Made by a program: the position numbers and the translations under genes. A stretch of DNA of 64,000 nucleotides, taken from Chlorobiota bacterium (GTDB lineage Bacteria; Bacteroidota; Ignavibacteria; OLB7). The notes beneath the pieces were generated by a model. The model worked only from the letters and a program-made list of their open reading frames with translations, was not told where the DNA came from and searched no databases. Numbering within the stretch: the first letter of the stretch is position 1; each line of letters starts with the position of its first letter. Positions 47,079 to 58,116 of this stretch are shown piece after piece. Location of the stretch: positions 62,001 to 126,000 of the forward strand of contig JAEUSP010000136.1 of the NCBI GenBank assembly GCA_016788565.1, written 5' to 3'.

Positions 47079-50000
47079 ATGCACACCATGCAGACTTTCC
47101 GGTACTTCTTGCAGAGCTTCGCAGCCTTCGTTTTGCTGGCAACAGTGGCGGCCGCACAAAGCAAACCCATTGTTGTGAACGTGGCGGTGATCCCCCCCTA
47201 CGCGGCCACCCTGGCCGAGTGGGATCGCCACCCTGAGCGGATCATTATCACGCTAACCAACACCGACCCCGCCACCAGCTACAGTGTCCGGCTCTCCGGA
47301 TCGTTGCAGGACAACTTGGGGGGGATAAAAGTCACCACGAACGACGACTACCCGGTAACGGCAATCACCGTTCCGGCGGGTGGAGTCCGGGCGGTGAACG
47401 GGAACGAACTGAAGATTTTCAACGCCAACGCTGTCTCCATCAGCGGCTCGGATAAGGGGACCGTGGCGCGGTCGGGGCAGCTGAACGAAGGGACCTACAC
47501 CATCTGCCTGAAAGCACTGGACCACACCACCAAAACGGAGCTTTCCCCCGCCAGCGGTTGCGCCAGCTTCACCATCCGCACGGTGGAGGCCCCGAAACTC
47601 ACCGCCCCCCCCTGCAACATGAAAGTGGCGCAGACGGTGGACCCGCAACTGCTGCTACTGCAATGGACTCCACCAGCCGGGGCCACCGGCGGAATCACCT
47701 ACACGCTGACCATGGCCGAGGTGATCCCCGACGACCGCAACCCGGAAGAAGCACTGCTGACCGCAGTCCCGCCAACCCTGTTCAAGAAGGAAGGATTGAC
47801 CGCGCCCATCTACCAGTACGGCGCGGCCGACCCACAGCTAAAAAAAGGGAAGAAATACGCCTGGCGGGTGCAAGCCATTGACCCCACCGCCGCCACCAAC
47901 TTCCGCAACGACGGCAAAAGTGAGGTGTGCACCTTCATCTATGGCGACAGCACCGAGCCGAAACCGGACGACCCCGACTGCAAGAAACCGACCTACATCA
48001 CCGCCGCCTATCCAAAGGATGACATCCGCATCCCGTACCGCTTTGTTCCGGTGATTGTGCAGTTCGCCCCCTACTGCCGCGACCTCACAAAATTCACCTC
48101 CGACTACTCCGTAAAGGACAACACTGGCAGCTCCGCTGGCAGCAAGACCCGGACTGTTGAATGGAAGCATGGCCCGTTCAACAACGCTGCCCGCCAGCCG
48201 GATATGTTTGAGAAAAACCGGGCATCCTACGTGGTGGTGGGCCCCGACCAAAACAAGAAAGTGGAGGAGCGGAAAGATCAATTTCTTTCACCGCTGAAAA
48301 CCTACTCGTGGACGGCAGATGTGGCGATCACCAAGAAAGAGGGGGAGAAAGAAACCACCACCAAACGGAAAGTCACCGGACGGTTCAGCGTTGGGATGGG
48401 CGCGCCGGTGCTGAACGAACCAGCCAACGGCGGCGCAGTGTTGCCCGATACCGTGACGCTCCGGTTCCTGACCAGCGAGCCAGTAGATAAAAGCGCGCTG
48501 ACCCTTCCGCTGGATCTAAAAGCCGAACCACGCGGGGGCGGGGCCGAGTTCTACACCATGACCGTCAACGAGAAATGGGTGCTGGAAATCGCCCGCACGC
48601 CCGACATGAAAAACCCAATCTTCCGCGACACCGGGCGCGTTGGCGGGATGCTGATTGATGCCATGTCGCCAAGCACTTCGGCAGCATTTCTGCAGAAGGA
48701 GATTTACCGCCAAGAAACCGTCCGCCCAAAGCTGACCAAAGCCGGCGAATACTACTGGCGAGTGAAGTGGTTGGTAGATCCCAACGACAACAACGACAGC
48801 ACCGGACAGTTCTACAACAGCAGTCCAGTGCAGCGGTTTGTGGTGGATCCCAACGCCAACTGCTTCAACCTTGCTGCCGAATTTCCGAAGGATAAATCGG
48901 CAATTGAGGAAGGCCGCCCAACCTTCAAAGTTCGCGTCTCCAACTCGGTGAAGCCAAATGAAATTTTGGAGGGGGAGCTTCGGGTGTGGCGCGGGAAGAA
49001 TGCAGCCGACACCACCCAAGCAAACTTGGTGCGCGACATCAATTTTTCCCGAACTCAGAAGACCGCAGGCGCGGCCATGCGCGACATGGACGGCAACGGA
49101 GTTCCCTATCTGAACATCGTGGGCGATGTGATCCATTTCCGCATCAACGATGCCGGCGTTCCGGTGGAGTTTGTGGCCAACGACAAACAGGACTACCTGT
49201 GGCAACTGACGCTGAAGCACAACACCGCCGTGCGGATGGATGGCCAAGCCTGCACCCGCGCCGCCACCGCCAGCCCGCTGTTCAGTTTCCGCAAGGATAT
49301 GGGCTGCATCGCGCTCACGAATATCTGGCCAACCGATGGCGAAATGGCAACCGACACCAGCGATCTGCTGACCCGTGCCAATAAGCCAATCCGCATGGCC
49401 AACACCAGCAAACGAACCTGGGAAATCTACGCACTGCGCCCGGGCGAGGACCCACGCAACGTGGTGCTGAAGGATGGCCGCGAATACTTCGTGCTGGAGA
49501 AAATCACCGATGATGTTTTCTCCCCCGAAGCAACAACCAGCCTGATGGCCTACAAGGTCTTGGCAATCAACAGCGATTTGCAGAAACAAGGGAAAGCACT
49601 GACGGTGGGGCAACGCTACGGCTGGCGGATGCGGCTAACCTACAACGGCAACGGGGTGTTTGCCGACGGCAGTTCCTGCGGCGAATCGGAAGCCACGGTG
49701 GAAAGCACACCAACCAGCTTTGTGTATGGTGGATGCGTCACCATCAAGAACGTGATGCCTGCCGACGGCGCAACAATCACCGACCGCGACGGCGATTTGC
49801 AAGTGCGGGTCAGCAAAGCATTCCGCATTGCCAGCACCACCATGCGCCAGTGGGAAGTGTTCGCGCTGAAAGCCGGCGAAGAAGCACGAATGGCCAACCC
49901 AACCGATGGCCGCGAATACCACAGCCTGATGCTGGCCACCGACGATGTCTATTCCCCAGAAGCATCCACAAGCCTGATCGCGATAAAGGCCCGCGCACTG

Positions 50001-53000
50001 TTCGATCAGTTAGCAAAGCAGGGGAACGCGCTGAAGCCCGGGCAACGCTACGGCTGGCGGCTGCGCCTGAAAGCCAATGCCGATGAGTTCCTTCTGAACG
50101 GCGATTGTGGCACCGGCCCCATCACCCTGGAAAGCGTCCCCACCAGCTTCACCTACGCCGGCTGCATTACCGCAACCAACACCACGCCCGCCGAGGGGGA
50201 AACCATCACCGACAGCACCGGCGAGCTGCTTGTGAAGCTCTCCAAAAAACTGCGGTTCGGCTCCATCAAGCGCCGCGTGTTGGTGTTGTGCAGTGTGAAC
50301 GCAGGCGAAGATGTCCGCAACGTTGATTTCAACGATGGACGTTTTGTGTATGAATCGGAGTTCCCGTTCGCCACCCAGCGCGACCCGAACGCCTTCAACG
50401 ACGTGCTGGCAATCTATCTGAAAACCGTGGTGCAGAAGATGCCAAACGCCAGGCCGCTGGTTGCTGGAAACCGATACGCCTGGAAAATGAAACTCTATTT
50501 CGATGGCCAAAAAGCAATCGAAGGTGGTGAGTCGTGCGCCACGGATGCAGTGGTGGAAAGCGCGCCAACCAGCTTCATCTACGGCGGCTGCTTGTACATG
50601 CGGAATGTTGCTCCGGTTGGCGGGGTCACCGCCGCCGATGGCGACGAACTTACCGCCGCTTTCTCGCAAAAAGTAAAATCCAACAACATCAACGGCCACA
50701 TCTACGAACTGTGCGAACTCACCGGCCAAGAAGACTCACTCACACTGCTGATGAAGCCCGAGTTCGACCTGCTTCGCTACGATGCCAGCATCAACGACTT
50801 ACTCCATGCCGGAAGCGTCAGCGGCCGCTACGCAATGCCAATCGAACGGCTGAACAAGGAGCTTGCCAAGCAAGGCAGGTCGCTGAAAATTGGTGCGCGC
50901 TACGCCTGGCGAATCCGTGTGCAGTTTGATGGCAACGGAATTTTTGCCGACGGCGGTTCGTGCGGCGGAAAGAACGAGGAGCTTCTGACCCGCCCAACAA
51001 CCTTCGTCTATGGTGGCTGCTTTGCGGTCACCGGATCAACTCCAAAAAATGGCGATACCGTCAGCGGCGTTCCAAACTTCACCTTCCGCACCGCACCCGG
51101 CGTGGACCCCAACGACTTCACCAGCGTGAGGCTGAAAATCTGGAAAAAGAAATCGGGACAAAGCGTTGATGATGCTGCAAAAGGAACACCGATCTACAAC
51201 CACCTTGCCGGCGACAGCAAAGACATTGGTGTGAAGAAGGACCTGGGCGATGGAGTAAGCGCAACACGCTTGGCCTTCTACTTCCAGCCGCTGGACAAAA
51301 CCCAGAAGCCCCCAACCGAGTGGCAGATTGTGATGACCGACGACAAACTCAAGTTCCGCACCGAAGCCGAGCAGGACTACGTTTGGCAGGTGGAGACCAG
51401 CATCTACACCCCCGACTCGGTGGCCTGCAAGCGGGACGCAACCTCCAAACCGATGACCTTCACCGGCGGCGGCAACACCTGCCTGACGCTGAAAAACGCA
51501 TTCCCACCCGATGGAGCCGTGATGACCGATGCCGAGGAGTTCAGAGCACCGCTGAACACCTCCATGAAAACATCTGCAGTCAGCAAACGGGAGGTTGTGT
51601 TTGCAGCAATGAAGGAGGGCGAGAAGGTGGAGGAGATTGATTTCGAGAAGCCCGGCGACCGCGCAATCGTCACCTACGAAATCCCGATTGACCGAAGCAA
51701 AGCACCGGAAACTTTCACCCTGCTGGCGGGCTTGGTTGGCAAGTACAACGCCGCGCTCCCAGCCGCAAAAAAACTGAAGCAAGGCGCGCGCTACGCTTGG
51801 CATTACCGCATCACCTACAACGGCGAAAACGCTTTGGCCGATGGTAGCACCTGCGGCGGGCCGAACACCGTGCTGGAAAGCGACCCCACAACCTTCATCT
51901 ACGGTGGCTGCCGCTACATCATCCCGCTGACACCGAAGGAGGGGGAGAACGTGGAGAAGCAACCGAATCTCACCGTCCGAATTTCCCCTGCCGTGGACCC
52001 CAAAGATTGGGGGCAAGTGGAGTTGTTCATTTGGAAGAAGAGCGCGGGGCAAAGCGCCGACGACGCAGCAAAAGGAACCCCGATCTTCAACAAGCTGTTT
52101 GTTGAGCCATCGCGCGCCGGCGAAACCAGAAGCATGAACGGCGTGACCGTAATGACCAGCGGCGATTACGTGATTGCACCGCTGAACCTTGCCAACGGCA
52201 AAGCCACCGATTGGGAGTTGCGGATGACCCAAGACAGCAGCCGTTTCAAGCCGGAAGAAGGGATGGAGTATGCCTGGAAATTGACCACCGACCAGTTCAC
52301 ACAATCGGGCGACACGTGCAGCAGCAACGTGGCCACAACGCTGGCAACCTTCGGCTACAAGAAATCCCCCGACGACCAGGCTTGCTTAACCGTGAAAGCC
52401 GGAACGCCCGACCCAGGCGGAGTCTATGACCTGAACGACAAGCCAATTTTCAACGTGATTGTGCAAGAAGGAATCCGCAAAGAAGGGATTACGGGAGGGC
52501 GGTTGCAGGTCTGGAAATTGGCGCAGTTCCAGAAAATGGATTCCGTGGTGAAGGACACACCGCTCTTCGACGAATCCTTCACCGGAAACGACTCGGCCAG
52601 CGTCCGCATTATCGCCAACACCGCCAACACAACAGGGCTGGAACTGGCGTTCGTCAACACGAAGGATGCAAAGAAAACCTTCCTGCTGAAGGACTTCGGG
52701 GCAACCTACGTCTGGCGGTTCACGCTGAAGATTGAGGGAAAGGAGATTCTGCAGGATCGCACGGCAACCTGCACCGAGTCGGCAATCGTTGGGAAGCTGG
52801 CCTCGTTCGAGTATCAAGCTCCATCCAAAAACAACTGCGACGACGGCGGCATCGGAACCGAAGCGCCGGAGATTAGCGACAAGACTCCATCGAAAGCACC
52901 CAGCTTTGTTGGGACCGCAATCAAAGTTGGATTGTTCCGCATGAACGTCACCGAAGCCAGCGGCGACGGCGCGGGCCTGACCGGAAAAGGGACGATCCAG

Positions 53001-56000
53001 ATGAAGAGCGTGAAAGGGCCAATCAAGGTGGAGTTCAGCGGAATCAAAATCAACAGCGACAACGCCATGTACGATGGCGTGGTGAAAGCGGTGATGGACG
53101 TAAAAAACAGCACTATCACCTCGCTGGTGAACGCCGTTGGCCGGAAGATGGACCTGGACCAGGGGAAAGCCGAAGCGATTGACCAAGCGATCCAAAACGG
53201 GAAACGGCTGGTTTCCATGCTGGTCAGCAGCGACCCCATCGGGCTTCCGATTGGGTTCGATGCCAACGTGGAAGGGAAGAACTACACGCTGGGAATTATC
53301 GGCATGACCTTCACTCCAAAAAAAGGGACGATGGCCTGCGCCTTCCGGTTGGAGACACCAGATTTGACCAACGGCCAAAGCACCAACTTCATTGATTTTG
53401 GCGCGCGCGATCTTGTCTTCACACCAAGCTCTTTCGGCGCGACGAACGGCACCATGAAGCTGTACGTTGCCGGCGATTTCACGCTGCAAGTTGGCGGCGG
53501 AATGGCCCTGAAGCTAAACGCCCCAAAGGATAGCGAGTTTGACGACGACAACAAGGGAACCTACGTGAAGCTGAAGTGCGGAAAGTTCGATGGGCTGCGG
53601 ATTGATGCTTCGGCAATCTTCCCACGCGATTGGCTTGTTCCGCGCAAAGCCGACGGGACCGCCGAGGCCGACGAAACCAAAAAAGTCCAAGCCAATTTCG
53701 TTGCCCAAATCCGCGACTGGAACAACTGGATTGCAAAGGTCAATCTGGATAAATGCTTCATTGCCAGCAACGACGGCTTCGGGCTAGAGGTCCAGGAAAT
53801 GGCCTACGACCACAGCGATGTTGTGAACCCAGAAGGGATCAAATTTCCCGACGGCTACGCCAAGGACAAAAGCAATTTGTGGCGTGGCTTCTACATCAAG
53901 CGCGCGGCAATTTCGCTGCCAACCGAGTGGTCCGCAACCGACCAAGAAGGGAAAGGAATCAGCTTTGCGGTGGAGCATCTGCTGATTGACAAAACCGGGC
54001 TGAGCGCAAACTTCATGGTGGAGAATGTGGTGAACTACGGCAAGCTGGCCGGGTGGGGCTTCACGCTGGATAAAATCGGTGTGGAGATCGTCAGCAGCAG
54101 CTTCAAGAAAGGCTACCTGAACGGCAGTTTCAAAACGCCGATTGCCGATGAGTCCATGTTCTACTCCGCCTTGATCCAGCAGGGGAAAAACGCCGCCACC
54201 GGCAAAAGCCAACTGCAATGGCAGTTCCAGTTGAAGATTGAAGAGAACAAGCCGCTGAAAGCCACCTTCTGGAAAGCCGCGCTGCACCTGAAGCCAGGAA
54301 GCAGCATCACCATTGGCAACGTTGCTGGGCAAGGAAAGTTCAACGCAAAAGCTGATCTGACCGGCCACTTCAGCATTGACTACGAGGAGTACAAACTGAA
54401 GATGGAGGGCTTGCGGTTCGAGAATCTAGTGGTGCAATCGAACCCACCAAAGGGGGAGAAACGCTTCAGCTACAAAGCCTTCAGCTTCACCTCGCCGCCA
54501 AAGAAAATGGGGGGCTTCCCGCTTTCCATCGAGAACATTGAGTTCGCAACCGACGACGCAAGCATCGGGCTGAAGTTCGACCTGACGCTGGCGCTGGCCG
54601 GCGAAAAAACCAGCATCGGCGGAAAGCTGGGATTGATGGTGAAAGCCAAGCTGAACCTTGACGCAAAAGAGTGGGGACAGAAATTGGAGTTCGACGGCAT
54701 TGACCTGACGAAAATCGCCGTGGAAGCCGACATGGGCGCGGTGAAAATCAAGGGGCTGATTGAATTCTACAAGAAAGATGCCACCTTCGGCGATGGCTTC
54801 CGTGGCATTGTGGAGTGCTGGATTCTGAAGAACATCTACGTTGGCGTAACCGTTCAGTTCGGCACCAAGCCAAGCGCGGTGAACCCCGGCGAAGATTTCC
54901 GCTACTGGTACGTGGACGCAATGGCGCGGTTCAACCCGGGGATTGTGCTTGGCCCGGCAATCGGCATCTACGGCTTTGGCGGCGGCGCGTGGTACCACAT
55001 GGCCCCGAAAAACCAGCTGGACCCAACCTTGCTGATGAAGGTTCCCGAAAACAGCGACGCTTCCAAAAATGGATTGCCAAGCAAAGTTGGCGCAACGCTA
55101 AGCGGCGAAGAATACGTGCCGAACGAAGGGACCCTGTTCGGCTTCAAAGCCTCGGTGACAATCGGAACCGTCCCCGACCCGAAGCCGGTGAATGCCGACG
55201 TGCAGCTTGCCATCAGCTTCACCAGCAGCGGCGGGCTTGAGCGGATCCGTTTTGATGGAAGCCTGTACATGGCCTGCGACGTGATTGAGCGCAAGGACCC
55301 CGCGCTGAAAGCCAGCGTCTCGATCCTGTATGACAACGTCAACAAAATCTTCCACGCCGCGTTCGAGATTGACCTTGATTTCAAGGTGGTGAAAGCGCAT
55401 ATCCCGGCGGTGATTCACGTTGAGCCAAAATGGTGGCAAGTGAAGTTGGGCGAACCCAAAAACCGGATGACGCTGGAGGTGAACTTGGCGATCATCAAGA
55501 TGAAGTTCAAATCGTACATCATGGCCGGCGACAGCTTGCCGCCGTTGCCCGACCCGCCCGATGAAGTGCTGAACAAACTGACTGCCGAGCAGCGAGAAAA
55601 AATCAAATCGAAGCCGATGATTAGCCGTTCGGCAAGCGGGTTCATGTTCGGAACAATTTTCCAAGTTGGGCCGGTCGGGGGTGAGTTCCTGATCTTCTAC
55701 GGCAGCCTTGATCTTGGCGTTGGGTTCGATGTTGAAGTCAAGCAGTTCAAAGGGATGTCGTGCGGGAACTCCGAAGGGGGCGGGCAGATAGGCTTCAACG
55801 ATGGGTGGTATGCCCAGGGGCAAGCCTACGCCTGGGTTGATGCAAGCATCGGGATAAAAATCAAGCTGTTCGGGGCCGAGCGGAAGTTCCCGATCATTGC
55901 CTTCAGCGGCGCGGCACTGCTGCGGATGGGCCTTCCAAACCCAACGTGGTTTGAAGGCTACTTGGCCGCCAAGTACGAAATCCTGTTCGGGCTGATTAAG

Positions 56001-57986
56001 GGGACCTGCCACTACGAGTTCTCCGTGGGCGACCAATGCCGCCCACGCAAGGGTGACCCGTTCACCGAGTCGGTTCCGATGATCGAGGATATGTCGCCAA
56101 AGGCAGGCGCAACCAACATTCCGGTGCTGGTAACGCCCGAAGTCAGCCACAACTTCCCGCTGGGCACACCGTTCGAGCTGAAAGATTTGAACGATGAAAA
56201 AATCGTCCACACCTACCGGATTCTGGATCGGAACCCGGTGATGACCTACGCCGTGCCCGGGGGAAGAACCGTAACGGAACCAACCTCCATTTTCTGGTCC
56301 CAGGGAAGCCGTACCTCGCAGATCAACCCGCAGAATATGCTGAACGGGTATCAGCAGTATAAGCTCTCGATTGCGGCGTATGCTGAAGAGTACGCGCCGA
56401 ACCGCGCCACCTTCGGCGGAACCTGGGCACCGGCCACGTATCCGAACCCAGAGGATCCCAGCAAGCTGGACCCAATTGCTGACCAGACAAAGGAGACCTA
56501 CTTCACAACCGGGCCGCAACCGGATTACATCCCGTGGGACAACGTGGAGTTCTCGATGCCGGGGGCGCGCCAACGCTACTACCTAGCAAGTCATCCGGGG
56601 CCATACAACATGGGGACGAACGGGTTCATCCAGCTTCGGCGCGACCAGGGATATTTGCTCACCGAAAAGAGCGATGGAGTGGTGCAGCAAAAACTGCGGG
56701 TGCGGTTTATCCCGCGTGGCGGAACCGGAACCGACACGATTGTTGAGGATGTGAAATACTACCCAGCATTCGACCGCCAAAAGGCCGGCCTCAGCTTCTC
56801 CGTTGCGCAGTTAAGCACTTCCACGCTCTACCGGATGGATGTCTTCCGCGAAACCAGTTACCTTGCCGGAAAAGCGGGCCAAGCCAGCCAGCTTCTGGAT
56901 AAAGTTGACACCACAACCTTCACCGCCGTGGTGGAGGAAACCGGCGGCGCAGAAACCGACGCACAAACCCGGCTTGTGCGGGCAACGCTGGAACGTGAGA
57001 ACCGGAAGTTGGGCGGAGTGCGGGTGAATCCGATGACCGGGGCGCAGGAGAAGATGCTGTGGTTCAACGACTTTGCCACAAGCGCCTACCGCGACTTCCC
57101 GACAAAGATGATGGGGGTGCGTGCCAAGCGTGTTGATCGCCAAAGCGACCGCCGGTTGGTGTTCCACTTTGATAGCTTCGAGCCGTTCGATGGATACGAC
57201 ATCAGCCAAGTCTCGGTGGAAGCAAACGTTCCGGGGGATTGGAATTACAACATGTTCATGCGGAACATCCAAGGCCGGATTCTGCAATATGACGTTCCCA
57301 AGCCGCCAGCCTACACGGGGTATTTCTACCACTTGGGCTACTACTACACCAACGGCCGGCGTGTGGAATGGAACCGTGTGCAGAACCTTCCGATGACCCG
57401 CTACATCGGCGAGAACCTTCAGGATGCAGCCTACCAAGTTCCATCGTGGCTCTCGTACATTGACCGTTCCAGTGCGGTGGAACCAATCGCCGATTGGGAG
57501 CTTGCGGGCGGAACGCTGAACCCGAATCCACGCTCGCGGTGGTCCTACGGCCAGGGGGGATGTTGGGAGTGCAGAGCCGAGCAATTCCCGGGGGGCGCGC
57601 CGGGCGCAATCTGGGTTCAGTACCGCTACGAAGAACACGCTTGGAACTTGGGGATGCGCATGGTGAACGCCGCCAGCCAAGCCTACTCGATGGCGGTCTG
57701 GGGTGAGTATCAGTGGTTCCGTGCGGCAAGCGGAAGAACCGAGCAGTTGCTGATAAAAACCGAATACTGGGATGATTTCTTGAAGCCATACTGGTATCTG
57801 CATCTGGGCCAGCTGGAGTACGACCGTTCGGCACTCAGCCGATTCTACTCACTGCCGCAGGGGTGGTATCAGATGCAATTCTTCGAATCGCGCGGGGAGA
57901 CCTTCGAGTGGCAAACCAAGAACCCGCGCTCCACAATGTGGCAGTACAACGGAACCACCTACAATAACCGCGCAGGGCGATTCTGA
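47079..57986 (+). CDS. Giant secreted repeat protein, TANFOR-like, ~3635 aa
   Basis: It has a signal peptide (about 1-26, ATVAAA|Q). Residues about 30-290 resemble the N-terminal region of Bacteroidota TANFOR-domain proteins (GTYTICLKALD, CNMKVAQT, GKKYAWRVQAID). Nine beta-sandwich units of about 142-155 residues follow from about 594 to 1925. Each begins with a Cys (GCIALTNIWP, GCVTIKNVMP, GCITATNTTP, GCLYMRNVAP and others), has a conserved 'RYGWR/RYAWR' strand, and ends 'PTSFxYGGC', so disulphide-linked units are likely. Residues about 1930-2990 are a different long beta-rich region with alternating strands and no Cys repeat. The C-terminal 630 residues start with an Ig-like module (EDMSPKAGATNIPVLVTPEVSH) and end Trp/Tyr rich (…NNRAGRF). 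I see no LPXTG, translocator or classical T9SS tail. The start could also be ATG 47088. It is monocistronic, with a terminator at 58011. Surface structure or adhesin is inference. Confidence 0.75.
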   Translation: MHTMQTFRYFLQSFAAFVLLATVAAAQSKPIVVNVAVIPPYAATLAEWDRHPERIIITLTNTDPATSYSVRLSGSLQDNLGGIKVTTNDDYPVTAITVPAGGVRAVNGNELKIFNANAVSISGSDKGTVARSGQLNEGTYTICLKALDHTTKTELSPASGCASFTIRTVEAPKLTAPPCNMKVAQTVDPQLLLLQWTPPAGATGGITYTLTMAEVIPDDRNPEEALLTAVPPTLFKKEGLTAPIYQYGAADPQLKKGKKYAWRVQAIDPTAATNFRNDGKSEVCTFIYGDSTEPKPDDPDCKKPTYITAAYPKDDIRIPYRFVPVIVQFAPYCRDLTKFTSDYSVKDNTGSSAGSKTRTVEWKHGPFNNAARQPDMFEKNRASYVVVGPDQNKKVEERKDQFLSPLKTYSWTADVAITKKEGEKETTTKRKVTGRFSVGMGAPVLNEPANGGAVLPDTVTLRFLTSEPVDKSALTLPLDLKAEPRGGGAEFYTMTVNEKWVLEIARTPDMKNPIFRDTGRVGGMLIDAMSPSTSAAFLQKEIYRQETVRPKLTKAGEYYWRVKWLVDPNDNNDSTGQFYNSSPVQRFVVDPNANCFNLAAEFPKDKSAIEEGRPTFKVRVSNSVKPNEILEGELRVWRGKNAADTTQANLVRDINFSRTQKTAGAAMRDMDGNGVPYLNIVGDVIHFRINDAGVPVEFVANDKQDYLWQLTLKHNTAVRMDGQACTRAATASPLFSFRKDMGCIALTNIWPTDGEMATDTSDLLTRANKPIRMANTSKRTWEIYALRPGEDPRNVVLKDGREYFVLEKITDDVFSPEATTSLMAYKVLAINSDLQKQGKALTVGQRYGWRMRLTYNGNGVFADGSSCGESEATVESTPTSFVYGGCVTIKNVMPADGATITDRDGDLQVRVSKAFRIASTTMRQWEVFALKAGEEARMANPTDGREYHSLMLATDDVYSPEASTSLIAIKARALFDQLAKQGNALKPGQRYGWRLRLKANADEFLLNGDCGTGPITLESVPTSFTYAGCITATNTTPAEGETITDSTGELLVKLSKKLRFGSIKRRVLVLCSVNAGEDVRNVDFNDGRFVYESEFPFATQRDPNAFNDVLAIYLKTVVQKMPNARPLVAGNRYAWKMKLYFDGQKAIEGGESCATDAVVESAPTSFIYGGCLYMRNVAPVGGVTAADGDELTAAFSQKVKSNNINGHIYELCELTGQEDSLTLLMKPEFDLLRYDASINDLLHAGSVSGRYAMPIERLNKELAKQGRSLKIGARYAWRIRVQFDGNGIFADGGSCGGKNEELLTRPTTFVYGGCFAVTGSTPKNGDTVSGVPNFTFRTAPGVDPNDFTSVRLKIWKKKSGQSVDDAAKGTPIYNHLAGDSKDIGVKKDLGDGVSATRLAFYFQPLDKTQKPPTEWQIVMTDDKLKFRTEAEQDYVWQVETSIYTPDSVACKRDATSKPMTFTGGGNTCLTLKNAFPPDGAVMTDAEEFRAPLNTSMKTSAVSKREVVFAAMKEGEKVEEIDFEKPGDRAIVTYEIPIDRSKAPETFTLLAGLVGKYNAALPAAKKLKQGARYAWHYRITYNGENALADGSTCGGPNTVLESDPTTFIYGGCRYIIPLTPKEGENVEKQPNLTVRISPAVDPKDWGQVELFIWKKSAGQSADDAAKGTPIFNKLFVEPSRAGETRSMNGVTVMTSGDYVIAPLNLANGKATDWELRMTQDSSRFKPEEGMEYAWKLTTDQFTQSGDTCSSNVATTLATFGYKKSPDDQACLTVKAGTPDPGGVYDLNDKPIFNVIVQEGIRKEGITGGRLQVWKLAQFQKMDSVVKDTPLFDESFTGNDSASVRIIANTANTTGLELAFVNTKDAKKTFLLKDFGATYVWRFTLKIEGKEILQDRTATCTESAIVGKLASFEYQAPSKNNCDDGGIGTEAPEISDKTPSKAPSFVGTAIKVGLFRMNVTEASGDGAGLTGKGTIQMKSVKGPIKVEFSGIKINSDNAMYDGVVKAVMDVKNSTITSLVNAVGRKMDLDQGKAEAIDQAIQNGKRLVSMLVSSDPIGLPIGFDANVEGKNYTLGIIGMTFTPKKGTMACAFRLETPDLTNGQSTNFIDFGARDLVFTPSSFGATNGTMKLYVAGDFTLQVGGGMALKLNAPKDSEFDDDNKGTYVKLKCGKFDGLRIDASAIFPRDWLVPRKADGTAEADETKKVQANFVAQIRDWNNWIAKVNLDKCFIASNDGFGLEVQEMAYDHSDVVNPEGIKFPDGYAKDKSNLWRGFYIKRAAISLPTEWSATDQEGKGISFAVEHLLIDKTGLSANFMVENVVNYGKLAGWGFTLDKIGVEIVSSSFKKGYLNGSFKTPIADESMFYSALIQQGKNAATGKSQLQWQFQLKIEENKPLKATFWKAALHLKPGSSITIGNVAGQGKFNAKADLTGHFSIDYEEYKLKMEGLRFENLVVQSNPPKGEKRFSYKAFSFTSPPKKMGGFPLSIENIEFATDDASIGLKFDLTLALAGEKTSIGGKLGLMVKAKLNLDAKEWGQKLEFDGIDLTKIAVEADMGAVKIKGLIEFYKKDATFGDGFRGIVECWILKNIYVGVTVQFGTKPSAVNPGEDFRYWYVDAMARFNPGIVLGPAIGIYGFGGGAWYHMAPKNQLDPTLLMKVPENSDASKNGLPSKVGATLSGEEYVPNEGTLFGFKASVTIGTVPDPKPVNADVQLAISFTSSGGLERIRFDGSLYMACDVIERKDPALKASVSILYDNVNKIFHAAFEIDLDFKVVKAHIPAVIHVEPKWWQVKLGEPKNRMTLEVNLAIIKMKFKSYIMAGDSLPPLPDPPDEVLNKLTAEQREKIKSKPMISRSASGFMFGTIFQVGPVGGEFLIFYGSLDLGVGFDVEVKQFKGMSCGNSEGGGQIGFNDGWYAQGQAYAWVDASIGIKIKLFGAERKFPIIAFSGAALLRMGLPNPTWFEGYLAAKYEILFGLIKGTCHYEFSVGDQCRPRKGDPFTESVPMIEDMSPKAGATNIPVLVTPEVSHNFPLGTPFELKDLNDEKIVHTYRILDRNPVMTYAVPGGRTVTEPTSIFWSQGSRTSQINPQNMLNGYQQYKLSIAAYAEEYAPNRATFGGTWAPATYPNPEDPSKLDPIADQTKETYFTTGPQPDYIPWDNVEFSMPGARQRYYLASHPGPYNMGTNGFIQLRRDQGYLLTEKSDGVVQQKLRVRFIPRGGTGTDTIVEDVKYYPAFDRQKAGLSFSVAQLSTSTLYRMDVFRETSYLAGKAGQASQLLDKVDTTTFTAVVEETGGAETDAQTRLVRATLERENRKLGGVRVNPMTGAQEKMLWFNDFATSAYRDFPTKMMGVRAKRVDRQSDRRLVFHFDSFEPFDGYDISQVSVEANVPGDWNYNMFMRNIQGRILQYDVPKPPAYTGYFYHLGYYYTNGRRVEWNRVQNLPMTRYIGENLQDAAYQVPSWLSYIDRSSAVEPIADWELAGGTLNPNPRSRWSYGQGGCWECRAEQFPGGAPGAIWVQYRYEEHAWNLGMRMVNAASQAYSMAVWGEYQWFRAASGRTEQLLIKTEYWDDFLKPYWYLHLGQLEYDRSALSRFYSLPQGWYQMQFFESRGETFEWQTKNPRSTMWQYNGTTYNNRAGRF

Positions 57987-58010
57987 GCGGGAAGGAGAAG
58001 GCGAAGATGA

Positions 58011-58050
58011 AACGAACAAGCCCACGAAAGTGGGCTTGTTCGTTGTTTAC
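58011..58050 (+). terminator. Terminator after the 3635-aa gene
   Basis: A perfect 15-bp stem (58011-58025 with 58030-58044, arm AACGAACAAGCCCAC) has a GAAA loop and is followed by GTTTAC. It lies 24 nt after the stop codon. Confidence 0.8.
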
Positions 58051-58116
58051 TCGAATAAAAGGAAGAGGAGTAAAGAGTGTGAGCCGCATCCATTCTCCGC
58101 ACTAAAGCACGAAGCA

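Noticed and set aside
51036-52304. Long minus-strand ORF (422 codons) inside the giant plus-strand gene
   Set aside because: It is an antisense shadow of the repeat units, with no start signal or recognisable domain.
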